DNA of 64,000 nt. Source: Ustilaginoidea virens (taxonomy: Eukaryota; Ascomycota; Sordariomycetes; Hypocreales; Clavicipitaceae). The DNA lies in assembly GCF_000687475.1 (NCBI RefSeq), contig NC_057316.1, positions 6,448,001 through 6,512,000 on the forward strand, written 5' to 3'. The position numbers and the translations under genes were made by a program. The notes below the pieces were generated by a model. It was not told the origin of the DNA, searched no databases, and saw only the letters and a program-made list of their open reading frames with translations. Each line of letters starts with the position of its first letter. Position 1 is the first letter of the stretch. This document shows positions 53,080 through 64,000 of the stretch, one piece after another.

Positions 53080-54819
53080 ATGGGCAATGTACGGATGACG
53101 AGCTTGCCCGCCGACCGAGCCGTTGCGTCCCACGGTACGTAAAACCTCGCTCCCCCCCCAAGATGCGTACGCCGGCACAGCTTTCCAATCTTCTCACAAG
53201 GCGTTTAAAAAGACTGCCCGACATGCGTCAAGCGGCGAATCAAATGCGACCGCAGCGAGCCCGCATGCATCAAGTGTGCCAGCCGCGGACTCGGCTGCCC
53301 AGGCTTCAAGGCCATCTACCTGAAATGGGATCAGGGCATCGCGAGCCGCGGAAAGTACGCCGGGCGCCTGACGCCTGCCGCGAAGACGAAACCCGCGCCT
53401 GGCAGCCGAGGCCACATGCATGGCCATGGCCACGGCCGCGACCGTCACCAAACAAGGACGCCGTCCGTCGACCGCGAACAAGACCCCGTCGCAAGCTTTT
53501 CAAGCGGCGTCGAGAAGAATCGTGCGATGCGGCGACCCCAGCAAACCTCGACCGCTGCCGCAAGCCCCGACCCGACGACTGACCGCAACGTGACGAATTC
53601 CTTTCTCTCGGCCTCCATGTTCCGCACCTTGATCCATCACTTCTGCTCCAAGGCCGTGTCGCGATTGACGTGGATCGACCAGCCAATCCATCCCTGGCGA
53701 ACAATCGTCCAGCGCCTTCTCCAGCATTCGACCTGCGTTCAGCTCTCCGTCGCCAGCCTTGCGGCCGCGCACCTGTCAATGACGCCCGGCAACTCAAAAG
53801 GTCAGAGAGACTCCTTGTACAGCACGTACTGCCTGCTGCGAGACCAAGCTCTGCGGATCCTCAGCCGCAAGATGCGGGTTGACCTGCAGGCCCGCCTTCC
53901 AGCAGCAGGGCAGGACCAAGGCAGGGTGATGCCGGCGACCGAGATCCTCGCCTCCATGCTTGCCCTGTGCTACACCGAGGTCTTCGTCCCCGGCTCGCGC
54001 GACTGGAAGGTTCACTTGCAAGCGTGCCGCGTGGTGATTAACCTGCAGCAGCTGGAGGACTGGCAGAAGGCCTCCAGAGACCCCATCTTCACCTTTTTGC
54101 ACAAGGAAATCGTCGACCTGGAGATTCTCACCTCGACGACCGCGTTCGATGAAGAAGCAGCAGCAGCAGCAGTCAGGCCGCTGCCGACGCTGTCGCTGCA
54201 GTCCGCCAGCGCCGACTGCGGGTGGGCCTTCACCCCCCTCATCCACGAGCTGACCTTGCTGGAGCGCGACAGATACTCGCTGCAAAAGGTCAGCAGCTGC
54301 CTGCCCAGCGTGGACATGGACCTGTGGTGCCGCCGGATCGAGCAAGCCTACCGGGGGACCATGTCCTCGCCCAGGCTGACCAGCTGCGCTCGCAGCCAGG
54401 CGCTGCAGCAGTCCTTCCAGGACATTGCCCGGGCGCACTACTACGCGACCCTCGTATACTGCTACCAAGTGCTCGCTGCGCAGGACGCCAAGACGCCCGA
54501 CGTCGTGGAAGGACTGGTGCGGTGCTTGTTCCGAGACATCCAGTCCATCGGCGCCGGGCCCACCGACGACCTCCACCACGACCTCTTCTTCCCGCTCTTC
54601 ATCGCCGGGGTAGAGTCGACGTCGTCGCGGGAACGGCAGGTCGTCATTGACAACTTGTTTGTTGACTCGCTGTCGCGGACCGGCATATGGTGCAACTACT
54701 CGGCCCTGCAGTTCCTGAGGATCTTTTGGGCGCCCACGGCCGACCTGGAGTACCACGGCAACTGGATACATTTTGCGCGTGCGAACCTGTCTGCCATTGG
54801 TACATTCATTGTCTTTTAA
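53080..54819 (+). CDS. Zn2Cys6 fungal-specific transcription factor
   Basis: A nuclear DNA-binding regulator. Exon 1 (53080-53134) encodes 18 residues. A 78-nt intron (GTACGT...AAAAAG) joins to exon 2 (53213-54819), giving 553 aa. The joint restores a zinc cluster right after the intron: cysteines at 20, 23, 30, 37, 40 and 47, spaced C-x2-C-x6-C-x6-C-x2-C-x6-C, with the basic stretch VKRRIK. A His/Arg-rich linker (about 85-130) follows. The rest is alpha-helical with the look of the Fungal_trans_2 type regulatory domain (WRTIVQRLLQHSTCVQLSVA, ASMLALCYTEVFVPGSRDWK). An in-frame TAA just upstream of the acceptor excludes reading through. No obvious target genes are adjacent, though the nearest neighbours encode a CAP protein and a secreted cysteine-containing protein. 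Confidence 0.9.
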
Positions 54820-55812
54820 AGCGGCGGTTAGCAAAGCTGCCGAGAGTTTGATGGATGTGAACTTTACATGGCCATACAATGTAGCCAACAGATCAATATG
54901 CAGATTCACCCAGCCTTGAGAAAACCTAGTCAAGACATCATTGTACAGTCTCAGCCAAGCCATGGAGCAAACCCAGTCCAGAGACGAGCCCTTTCAGCCA
55001 TGTTGCAGCCGGGAAAGAACGGCCGCTTCCTGAATCCGCGGCGTCACCATCATTCTTCCTACATGCCATTGCTCATTCTTGTCACGCAGGGATTATGACG
55101 TGGCAGACCATGAGGGAAGCTCACGTCGAATCCTTTAGCCCCCCCAGAGTAGACCACAGGGCACCGAGCACGCATGCCACCGCACGAGCTCCATGCTAGC
55201 TCTGCCGAGCACAGCAATGTCTTGATTTCGACGCACTATCCTGCTGCGTGGGCTGATATGCGAGGATACCACCAGTCCAATAGGCTCCGTGGACGGCAGT
55301 GACGGGATAGAGAATCCGGATACCAGTTATTGATTTTGGGTGCGTGGAGGAACTGACGAAGAGTCTCGATTGGCCGTGGTTTACTTGGCCGTGGTTTGAG
55401 GATGCGACGAATGTGCAAAGTGCTCGTATCAAGATATTCCGCAGCTGGGTCATACTCTGGCCACAGACTCTGACCATCGCGGCCAGGAACGCTTCTTCTC
55501 CAACTTGCAGTCAGTAGATTGTAATTCCATTCGCCTGTTGTTCATCCTTGCCGCTGCATTACATGAATCGGCTCGCTCGCAGGTTTCGCAAAATCGATCA
55601 AGTAGCCAGGCAGCAATGGTTGTTGTGCCTTCACTCTGTCAGCCCCAGGGAAGCAAGTAGAGATGAAAACAGAGAAATGGAAAAGAATAAGTCGTCTATG
55701 CTGATAGTAAAGATAGTAATAATAGAGTGGCCGCAGTCTCGTCCCCCATGAATCTACGCCCCGTTGATGGTAGCAAAGCGCGGTCCAAGAGACGTCGGAC
55801 CAGGCATCGGCT
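54820..55812. other. Intergenic region, nothing recognised
   Basis: Convergent spacer between the transcription factor and the secreted protein gene. No gene or repeat of note. Confidence 0.45.
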
Positions 55813-56589
55813 CTACACAACATGGCCAAATGCGACCGCAGGCAGGTGAGAATGAATCGTCACCAACCCAGGCGGACAGAAAAAACACGACCAGCTACGG
55901 GCCCAGCCCTTTTTCCCGCTCGTGTCCTCAAAGAAAGCGTTCCGCCCAGGCGCATTAGTTGCAGGCCAATCGATATCCACGTGGTAGGACACAGCTTGGG
56001 CTCCTCCGGGCCCCGGTTTGGAAACAGAATACACCGCAACGAAATTGTCCTTGTCCCGCAGAAAGGGGATCTCATCCTCACAAAATGGGAATTCTACCCA
56101 GTCGCCTGCGTAGTTGTATCCTCTTCTGATTCTGCATACCTGGCCCTGAGGACAGCGCCTTAATGCTGACCGCTGACTGCCGGCTTGTTCCGGTATTTGG
56201 CAGTGGATTTCCCTTGTTGTTTTGGGCTCACGGTTTTCCCCCTGCTGCTCCCAGCCTGATCCAAACTCCCATCTGCACTTGCCGCCTGTCGAGCGGTGGC
56301 TGTCTGTAATTGAGCGGCAAACTCTGTGCAGCTCCTCGATCACCGCGTTCACCTCAAGGTTATTTCGACTTTCTTGTCCTAGCGGCGCGCGTTTGTACAG
56401 TGGCAGGCTGGGACTGGTTTGTTTCTTCCTGCGGCTGACTTCGGCGAGAAACTCGTCAATGGTGAGGTCAGTGCGGACCTCGGAGTGACGGATCAAATCG
56501 CCACGGCGTGGAGAGATGGGTGCGGGATCGGTGCTGTGCGCAAGACCTGGGAAGCTCGTCGTGCATAGCAAGAAGAGCAGCGGCAACAT
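55813..56589 (-). CDS. Hypothetical secreted cysteine-containing protein
   Basis: A single exon of 258 aa of unknown family. MLPLLFLLCTTSFPGLAHS is a clear signal peptide. A dibasic site LYKR-A near residue 66 could be cut by a Kex2-type protease. The mature part has about eight cysteines (RVCRS, GKCRWEF, EIHCQIP, RRCPQGQVCRI, PFCEDE, SCFFCPPG), which suggests disulfides. The block RRCPQGQVCRIRRGYNYAGD resembles the low-complexity Cys pattern of fungal secreted proteins, but I cannot name it. Short intact frame and secretion make it a possible effector or cell-wall protein; this is inference. Confidence 0.65.
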   Translation of the reverse strand: MLPLLFLLCTTSFPGLAHSTDPAPISPRRGDLIRHSEVRTDLTIDEFLAEVSRRKKQTSPSLPLYKRAPLGQESRNNLEVNAVIEELHRVCRSITDSHRSTGGKCRWEFGSGWEQQGENREPKTTREIHCQIPEQAGSQRSALRRCPQGQVCRIRRGYNYAGDWVEFPFCEDEIPFLRDKDNFVAVYSVSKPGPGGAQAVSYHVDIDWPATNAPGRNAFFEDTSGKKGWARSWSCFFCPPGLVTIHSHLPAVAFGHVV

Positions 56590-57459
56590 GTTGGGTTGCG
56601 AAGATGTGGGACAGAGGAGGGGGGGTAGTAGGAGGATAACCTGGGTAGCGGGATGAAAGGCAGGGCAGTATGCAGGATGGACTTAAGTATTCCAAGTGGC
56701 ATCGTGGTTCTTTCAATGAATAGGCCGCGGGATATACGGCAGATGGAAACCATGGAAAACTTTACCGCAAGGCATTGCATGTAATTAAGTTTGAGTTTAG
56801 GGAGGGTTATGTTGTCGAGCATGCTGTGGTGTAGCTGACCGACGGATACCAGGTTATAAAGGCGCATCTCTATAGTTTTGTATAGAAAGCGGCTACTTGG
56901 AATTCCTAAACTATCTGCGAGTCAGTACCTCTCCGTATAACACACAGTCTTGTACATGAAAAGACTCCTGTAGCACCAAGTGCCTCCATGTATTATTTGC
57001 ACAAGCGGCTACTTTGACTTTCGATAGTACCAGGCTTCTCTCGAAAATGAACTCCAGCCAAGGGCTATTTCGATCACTTGTTTGATGCTCTGCTTGAGAA
57101 GCCGTTGAGCCCTTTGTCGTCCGCTGTTTGGCGAGCCGAGCTGTTTGCTAGCCGGCGCCATGAGCCATACGGCAGCCTCATATTCATGAAGCTACATCTC
57201 CCTTGCTATGTAGTTTAGACAGTCGGTGCCATCCTCTTCCTCTTCTAGAATCATTGTGCTGCTGAATTTCACAATTCCTGTATAAGGCGAGTTTTTGATT
57301 GTACATTTACCTGTCGCACGGGCAGGGAAGACACCGCCCCCTCGCAGGAGACGATTCAAGCAGTTTTCATCTTCGCAGGAAAGGTCCCCCCCCTCCCTCC
57401 CGGGTACTCGGGATTTTCCTTTGCGGTTTATCTGAAGAGGTACTGGATAGGTTGTATAG
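56590..57459 (-). pseudogene. Possible decayed gene, long frame with three stops
   Basis: On the minus strand one frame from about 57459 down to 56493 (322 codons) has only three stops: TAG 57194-57192, TAG 57011-57009 and TGA 56924-56922. Each could be a C-to-T change in a Gln or Arg codon. The peptide looks protein-like (DLSCEDENCLNRLLRGG; SPYTGIVKFSSTMILEEEED; LHEYEAAVWLMAPASKQLG). No family is recognised and no start is obvious. Its last part overlaps the 5' end of the secreted protein gene in another frame. Confidence 0.35.
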
Positions 57460-59485
57460 ATTTAACTAGCCCTTGCGTAATTGAATAGTAATATTATACG
57501 GTTACCTTGCCATACGAATTTTTGAACGAGCGAATTGAACTGCCATATACATATACGCCACCGTGCAAATGTATGTGGAAGGTGGCTTTCATTTTATAGC
57601 ATCGCATAAGAGGAGGCATCTTTTAAAAATGCCTGGCGTCTTTTATTTTGGGCCTCGGCATGCTTCCGAGGTGGGCATCGCCGGTACGCCACAAACGCCA
57701 CAAACGCCACAGCCGCACAGCCGCATGCTTGGTGACCATTTCAGCAAATTCTCCTTCAAACGTGACGCCACATTGCTTCCTTTTCACACAACCCCTGATC
57801 AGATGCAACAGCAGTCAAACTATGGGTAAGTGCGGCAAACGCGGCAAATATGGTAAACGATACATACATAGGGGGCTGCAGCCAATCAAGCAGCCAGGGG
57901 CTGTCTTTCACCGGGTAATATGCACACGCCTGGCAGTAATGACCACCGCCGGCTTTTCGCGTCATGGAACTTGTGGGATAAAGTCAACTAGTGGTACTAA
58001 TCAACTGCAAACCCGCTAGAATCATGACCATGGAGTTCCCTGGGTCCCATGCCGCCGAATCATCGACGTCCTAGGCGGCGCAAAGCTGTAGTGCCGTGGG
58101 AGGGTTACCGACCGGACATGGTTATAGTAGGCCCGCAGGCCCCGACCCCGATTTCCCGAGATGGCTTCTTCTGCGAGGGTCGGTTGTGTACCGATCTCAT
58201 CATCATCTGATGCATATCAACGTGTGTTTTGCCCTGCGCATTCCAGCGTGATAAAAGGGTGCGATGAAACGGGCCGCGCCAACAGCCTCCTTTAACGCCC
58301 TTGCTATCAATACGCAGATTAATAGCAGATGTCGCGAGCGCGCGACAGGGACAAGCAGACGAGGCTCAGCTCTTAAAGTTTCCGGTCTTCCCGGTTAATA
58401 TGCACGACTGGATTCTGCCTTGGCGCGTCCTCTTTCAACCAGGGTTGCTCTGGGCAACAGTCAACGACACGTCTCCCCGCGGAAATAAAGTGCTGCCCAT
58501 CAAATTGGGTTGCTCACGTAGATGCTCACGCAGAGGGCGAGCATGGGCGGTAGGGTAGGCACAGCATCCTTGAGAGTGACTGAAGGGACTTGTGGCTCGT
58601 GGCTCGTGACTCGTGTCCCATAGGCAAGAAATGACGCACACTTGACGCGCAGTCTACCTCCAGCCCTGCCCTATTTCTATTTCGATCTCGTCAGGACCAG
58701 TCAAAGACCCAACCAAACCCTGACGAAGTTCAGACAGTGACAAGGTGTGAAGAGTAGAGTACGTGGGCGAGGGGAACGAGTTTTCGCCGAGTGCCGCGAC
58801 GCGCAACCATCTCCGGGTTCAGCTTTGGGGCAGCCAGCCGAGATTTGAGTCGTGAATCGATGACGCCTTTTGCAAACCGAAATCCCGTCGTGGACCGGGT
58901 GGCACAGCCCGGATTCTTGGGACGCGTGGGCTGAATCGGCAAAACTCGTCCTGCGCATTGCCTTTGGAATGCGACTGGCCATGGGCTACCAGACGACGGA
59001 TGATGCCAGAGAAACCCACGGAAATGAGACGAGCCTTGCACCTTCCAGCCCTCTGCTGCAGTCGCCGACGGAGAATATGTCCATCATGTTGGCGGTATTC
59101 CCGGGACCAAAGTGGAAAGTTGTAAATCAGGCTTGACGTGCCTGCTGGGCAAAGGCTGCGATTATTACCCGTTTCGCATGTGCGCCATGTGACATGACAG
59201 ACGCCTTGCGCTCAGTCATGCTTTACGTTTACGGCATGCCGTGGCGACAAATAACTGAAGGTCATGGAGAACCAAGTGGCTGCGCTGTTCACGGGGACAG
59301 TCACTCGGCCAGGGGTCCAGCAGCACTCGAGCAGGTCTGAAGAAAAGATTCCTGGCAAGATGCCGGCGCAGAGTCTGCAGCTCGACTGAGGATCGACAGC
59401 CGCGCGTTCCGCCTCTCGAGCAGTCATGGAGAAGCAACCAGCAAGTGTACGGAGTAGGCAGATTGCGTCTTTCGAAAAGCGAGAC
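57460..59485. other. Intergenic region, nothing recognised
   Basis: It contains a 9-bp repeat (ACGCCACAA x3, about 57690-57712) and nearby GGCAAA-type repeats. No gene supported. Confidence 0.45.
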
Positions 59486-60066
59486 TACATATCAACCGAC
59501 CTATGCCCCCCCCTAGTCATTCGACCCCCCCATAATAACTTAACAGACCTGACCAATGCTCTTTCCTAATATAGAGATACACTAATAAATAGTAGTAGAT
59601 CCTTTAATCTATAATAGCCACTAGACTATAAGTATCTTTATATATATTTTTCTATAGTGAGTGACTTCCCTTATATTTTTACTAGGTATCCCTACCTAAG
59701 AACCTAATATTAAAAGTAGATAAAGTACCTTTACATAGACTTTTTTATAGAAAGTGACTTCTTTAATATTCTTACTAGATACCCTTACGTAAGAACCTAA
59801 TAAAACAGCAGAGAAAGTACTTCTCCCTATATTTTCTAAAGAAAGTAACTTCTTTAATTTCATTTACTAGGTACCCCTATCTAAGAACCTAGTAAAATAT
59901 CAGAGAAAGTACTTCTCTATATAGTTTTCTATATAAAGTGACCTGACCCACTATTCCCTAATAAACCAATTATATTAAGAGTATAGCCCACAGCAATGGT
60001 CAGGTCAGTTAAGTTATTATGGGGGGGTCGGATGATAAGGGGGGGACACAGGTCGGTTGACCTGTA
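59486..60066. mobile_element. MITE-like element, 581 bp, with long terminal inverted repeats
   Basis: The left end TACATATCAACCGACCTATG and the reverse complement of the right end TACAGGTCAACCGACCTGTG begin inverted repeats that align over about 75 bp with 9 mismatches by my count (about 88%). Both contain a C-run, a second C-run and CATAATAACTTAAC. The interior is very AT-rich and has no coding capacity. It contains three tandem units of about 92 bp anchored at GTGACTTC (59661, 59754, 59845) and a partial fourth (59938). No exact target-site duplication abuts the ends; a 10-bp direct repeat TCGAAAAGCG lies 4-5 bp outside on both sides (59472-59481 and 60072-60081). It is non-autonomous; the mobilising transposase is not in the window. 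Confidence 0.88.
59653..59940. repeat. Three tandem ~92-bp units inside the MITE-like element
   Basis: Units share the order GTGACTTC - ACTAGGTACC - TAAGAACCTA - GAAAGTACTTCTC. Unit spacing is 93, 91 and 93 nt. Each contains short self-complementary parts, so each could form its own hairpin. Confidence 0.85.
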
Positions 60067-62162
60067 CCCTCTCGAAAAGCGGAGCCTTGGGAGGCGAGGA
60101 TTGACCGGGCTCCAGGACGACTTGCCTTTTATAGCCTCTCAGGGATGGGGGGCCGCAGCATGAGATGGGACGGCTCGTGAGTCCCGAGTCCTGACAGCCC
60201 GCAGGCGAATGACGAGGGAAACGAGAGGAGCCCAGACGTTTTGCCGGCCCAGGGGACGCGAGTGTAACAGGACTTTGGGACTTGGCCGAGTCTCGGATAT
60301 CACCTCGTTTTCAAGCCACGTGGTGGTCGACGATGTAAGCCGTCGTCGAAAACGACTTGGGCTGGAAGACTGGGCGTGGCCGTTTATGCGGAAACGGTCT
60401 GCCGTACGGTGGGTGGATGCATCGCTGCATCGATGGCGAAGGATCAGCATGCATGCATGCATGGCCGGGCCCCTTGCAAGGGAGGAAGAGGTGGGGGGGG
60501 TGGGGATTCGCGACCCGTGAATACCGAGAGTGAACGTTGTCTGCAGCGCTCGCCCAAGCCTCGCAGAGTTGGAAGACGCGACTTTTGGACTGTGCCATGC
60601 TGCGATGCAGCGTTTTTCTGGAGTTTTCAGCCGGGCCTTGGTGAGAAGCATTGTCGTCGAGGACGCGAAAAGCCCGCTCGTGTTTGATTGCAGCGCCAGA
60701 CGATTACTTTCCCGCCTCATGAACCCTCACGAACCCTCACTAACCCTCAGTACCTAATGTAACCAGCCCTCGCCAAATACGGCGACGAGGCGCGGCAATG
60801 CCGAAACCCGTGCTGCTCTCTGCCCCCTTTTTCACGACGCAGCGAGGGACGCCCTCTCCCCGCAAGGTGAGTGGGTGCGCGTGTTTGCGAATCGCCCGCT
60901 CTGCCCATTGAACCTCATGGAACGCTGTCTCTGGAGTCTGGACGCTGATCTCAGACGGCAAGTCGGCTTTTTGCAAACGCCCGTTGCTGATAGGCTGGCT
61001 AGTCATAGCCGTGGCGCGGCACACAAGACCGCGATCTCAACACCTTGTTTTGGGCCGACGGCGACGCAGGACGAATTGCGATGAACGGTTTGGTCGACTC
61101 GACTGAGCTGCTGACTCTTGCGCGCGGCATCGGCTGTTTCTGCAGCCTCTGCCTCTGCAGTCTCTAGACGCTCTTCACTCGCTTTCCCACCGGCCTTGCT
61201 TGCCCCGACAGTCAAGGAAAGCGAGACGGACCACCGGAAGCAGTGGCGAGATGGCCTTCAACAAAAGTTCAAGTCGTTCCAAATGCAATTCCACGCATGG
61301 GTCAGGATGGGATGGGATGGGGTGCTGATTGAGGGCAACGAGGCCAAGGGCTTGTTTCAGCCCGCCCAAAGCGGGTAATTGCGACGCTGTTAGTTTGGCC
61401 CACGGCTCGATTGCGCTAGACGAGCCCATCCTGGTGCTGTCGACGATGCGAATCGCCAGCGGAATTGTCCGCCCAGCGTCTGCGTTTGAATTCCCTCGAG
61501 GCTGGACCTGGGCATGGACCGGTCGACCTGGACCTGCTGGACAGGAGGCCATCCCCCAGTTCGCTACTCGGCGATGGATAAGATCCGTTCGATTCTGCGC
61601 GAGGGCAGGCACAAGGGAGCGCTGGCAACTCGTCCCGACGCAGACACGCTCGGCCCCCCTATGCAATTTTACGGCCCCTGCATTAGCTTCAACTCAGGCA
61701 GGCCGAGCCGCAGGGCCGGCCTACGCCATGCCCGCCCCGTCTCCATCCCCGTTACAACCGCCCGCGTCAGCCGTCATGGCCTGGAGCACGACGACGCCGG
61801 CACTCGGCTTTCCTCGGCTCCAGGGATCATCATCCTCCCCCCAGATCCCAGCAATCCGTTTAATTGTCTCAGACGCATAGAACACAACTCTTCCGGGCAT
61901 GCCGGTCCTTCTCCCCATCTCCTGGGCCTCGGGCCCCCACAGGACAAACGGGGATGCGAACAGGAACTAGCAGCTCTGGATATTGCGCTCGACATGCCAT
62001 GTCTTATCCTCACGCCGGGATTCCACGACGACAAATCACCAGCATGTATATAAACGTTGGCCGCCGTGCCTCGCCAGCCATGTTGCCCGTCCCGACCAAG
62101 CTCTCGCCCGCAGCACCGTTCTCTCCTTCCTTCTTTGGTTTCTATTCCGACTCTCGTTTGAA
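60067..62162. other. Intergenic region upstream of chitinase
   Basis: No gene supported. A 10-bp repeat (ACGAACCCTC-like, about 60719-60750) is present. The last 150 nt are CT-rich with TATAAA at 62049-62054, a plausible chitinase promoter element. Confidence 0.45.
62049..62054 (+). promoter_or_regulatory. TATA-like box of the chitinase gene
   Basis: The sequence TATATAAA lies about 110 nt upstream of the ATG, in a plausible position for a fungal TATA element. Function inferred. Confidence 0.4.
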
Positions 62163-63702
62163 ATGCATCTCGTGTCCGCCTTATCTCTTTTCGCCGCCTC
62201 CGCGGCGGCCCTCGCCATTGACGAGGGCGCTTCGTCCCTACAGGGGCGCGCCGATCCTTCCCCCCAGGGCGAGGACTTGACCACGTCCAATGCTGCCACC
62301 TGCGTCAAAGGTCTCAAGACGCTAGGATACTACGGAAACTGGGTCAGCCGCGTCCCCGCGTCCCCGGAAAACACCACCATGAGAGGTTTGGCTAACGGCA
62401 ATGCAGGACATCTACGCCGCCAAGTACTTTGTGACCGACATCCCCGCCGAGCGCTTCACCCATCTCTCGTATGCGTTCAGCAACATCAAGACGGAGACTG
62501 GCGAAGTGTGAGTGCGCCCCGCGCGGTTCCCCCCTTCCCCCCGCGCCAAATAAATAGAGAAGGAAACAAAAAAAACAAACAGAAATTAATTGCCCCCTTC
62601 CCGACTGTATGCTAACCCTCGCTGGAACAGCGTCCTCTCGGATGAGTGGGCCGATCTGCAGTACGCGTACCCGGGCGACAACACCAAGGCCCCGGGCACC
62701 AACGTCTACGGCAACGTGAAGCAGCTGTACCTGCTCAAGAAAAAGTACCGCAACTTCAAGACGACGCTGTCCATCGGCGGCTGGTCGTACCGCATGAACT
62801 TCAGCCCCATGCTGGCGTCCCGCGCCAAGCGCGAGACGTTTGTCAAGTCGGCCGTCAAGCTCGTCGAGGACCTGGGCTTTGACGGCCTCGACGTCGACTA
62901 CGAGTACGTCAAGGACAGGAATGAGGCGGTCCAGATGGCCGACCTGCTGCGCCGCCTGCGCGAGGCCCTCGACGACCTGGCCAAGCGCACCGCCCCCGGG
63001 TACAAGTTCATCCTGAGCTACGCCTCGCCCGCCGGCCCCGAGCACTACAAGCAGCTGGCCTTTGACAGGATGAACGAGTGGATCGACTACTACTCCTTCA
63101 TGGGGCTCGACTACATGAGCGCCGGCGTCAGCAAGAACTCGGGCTTCATGGGCAACGTCTTCCTCGACAAGAAGAACCCCGCCGCGACCGAGTACGAGAC
63201 CCAGTCGGGCATCGAGTACTACATCAACCAGGGCAAGGTGCCGTCCAGCAAGATCCTGCTGCAAAACGCCATCTACGGCCGCGCCTTCAACGAGACCAAG
63301 GGCATCGGGCGCCCGTACAAGGGCGCCGGCCTGGAGGGCAGCCTCGGCTCCGCCGGCATCTGGCGCTACCGCGACCTGCCCATCAAGGAGAGCAAGGACT
63401 TGAAGATTGTCAACGACAAGGCCGTCATCGGCAGCTACAGCTACAACAAGACGGCCGAGTACCTGATCAGCTACGACACGGCCGAGATTGCCAAGCTCAA
63501 GGCCCAGTACACCCGCAAGATGAAGCTGGCCGGCACCTCCTGGTGGGAGGTCAGCCAGGACCGCACCGACGACCTCAGCCTGGTCAAGACCACCATCGAC
63601 GAGTACGGCGGCCTCGGCGCCCTGGAGAAGTCCCCCAACAACCTCAAGTACCCCAACAGCAAGTACGACAACCTGCGCCTCGGGTTCCCCGCTTCCAGCT
63701 AA
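62163..63702 (+). CDS. Secreted GH18 endochitinase
   Basis: It hydrolyses internal beta-1,4 bonds of chitin. Three exons (62163-62342, 62407-62507, 62631-63702) with introns of 64 and 123 nt, the second with branch site TGCTAACCC, give 450 aa. The first intron uses a GTCAGC donor. The signal peptide is MHLVSALSLFAASAAALA. The GH18 barrel starts at LKTLGYYGNW. The substrate motif is LSIGGWSYRMNF (140-151). The catalytic motif is DGLDVDYEY with E185 as proton donor; Tyr184 replaces the more common Trp of DxxDxDWE. Later blocks ILSYASPAGPEHYK, DYYSFMGLDYM and SWWEVSQDRTDDLSLV match fungal class V chitinases. There is no carbohydrate-binding module. With the GH20 enzyme at 44.4-46.3 kb it could take chitin down to GlcNAc. 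Confidence 0.96.
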
Positions 63703-64000
63703 GCAGGCCGGCCGGGCTGCACTGCTTGCCGCGCACGTGCGCTCCCCTCGACGCGGTTTCCCCCCCCCCCCACGCGCCGCTGCCGCATGTTTGATTTTTG
63801 TGTGCTATATCAACACTCTGATGTACCCATCTCCTTGTTCTAGAATAATTTTTATATGAAATGGGTAGTGGGGACATGCGTTTCGTGGCTCGTGCTGTTG
63901 CTGTGTCTTTTGGTGCGTCGTGAGCGTCGCTATTCGCAGCTGCGTCGTTGTGTCTGTCTGTCTGTCTGTCTGTCTGCAGAGGAAAGGCTCCCATGTTGTG
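63703..64000. other. 3' flank of chitinase gene
   Basis: Presumed 3' UTR with AATAAT-like sequence near 63844; a (GTCT)n microsatellite lies near the end. No gene begins here. Confidence 0.5.
63951..63977. repeat. (GTCT)n tetranucleotide repeat
   Basis: About six tandem copies of GTCT, directly visible. Confidence 0.9.

Overview
The window is nuclear DNA of a filamentous ascomycete. Genes carry short introns (about 40-180 nt) with CTAAC/CTAAT-type branch points, and the families are typical of Pezizomycotina: acid trehalase, GPI-anchor de-N-acetylase, a SUR1-like MIPC mannosyltransferase, a Zn2Cys6 regulator, fungal chitinase and hexosaminidase. C-to-T-type decay inside an AT-rich repeat island points to repeat-induced point mutation. 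I infer Sordariomycetes, probably Hypocreales, but the sequence alone does not fix the species.

Layout. 0-7 kb: catalase-peroxidase (-) and cytosolic glutaminyl-tRNA synthetase (+). 7.5-14.5 kb: a small membrane/coiled-coil protein, a secreted DCR2-like metallophosphatase, and two GT32 sugar transferases in tandem. 17.6-25.5 kb: GPI12/PIG-L de-N-acetylase, a GH16 protein without a signal peptide, and a tandem pair of cysteine-rich paralogues. About 26.6-35.6 kb: an AT-rich, gene-poor island with scrambled Ty3/gypsy fragments, a gene killed by seven in-frame TAG/TAA codons, a truncated argininosuccinate lyase copy and other relics. 35.9-38.9 kb: arrestin-like protein and SAM methyltransferase. 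39.9-46.3 kb: acid trehalase and beta-N-acetylhexosaminidase. 48.7-57.5 kb: CAP/PR-1 protein, Zn2Cys6 regulator, secreted cysteine-containing protein and an unidentified relic. 59.5-60.1 kb: a MITE-like element with about 75-bp terminal inverted repeats and three internal ~92-bp repeats. 62.2-63.7 kb: GH18 chitinase.

The secreted or cell-surface set (phosphatase, trehalase, hexosaminidase, chitinase, CAP protein, two small cysteine-rich proteins) suits a saprotrophic or host-associated lifestyle, but the genes are scattered on both strands and do not form an operon-like or secondary-metabolite cluster. The most unusual signals are: (1) an 8-nt microexon in the glutaminyl-tRNA synthetase gene bracketed by two GC-AG introns; (2) the in-register stop-codon decay of the 30.6-32.0 kb gene; (3) the MITE-like element; (4) the tandem cysteine-rich paralogues, one secreted and one without a signal peptide; (5) a 15-bp array of five CCAAT boxes upstream of the arrestin-like gene.
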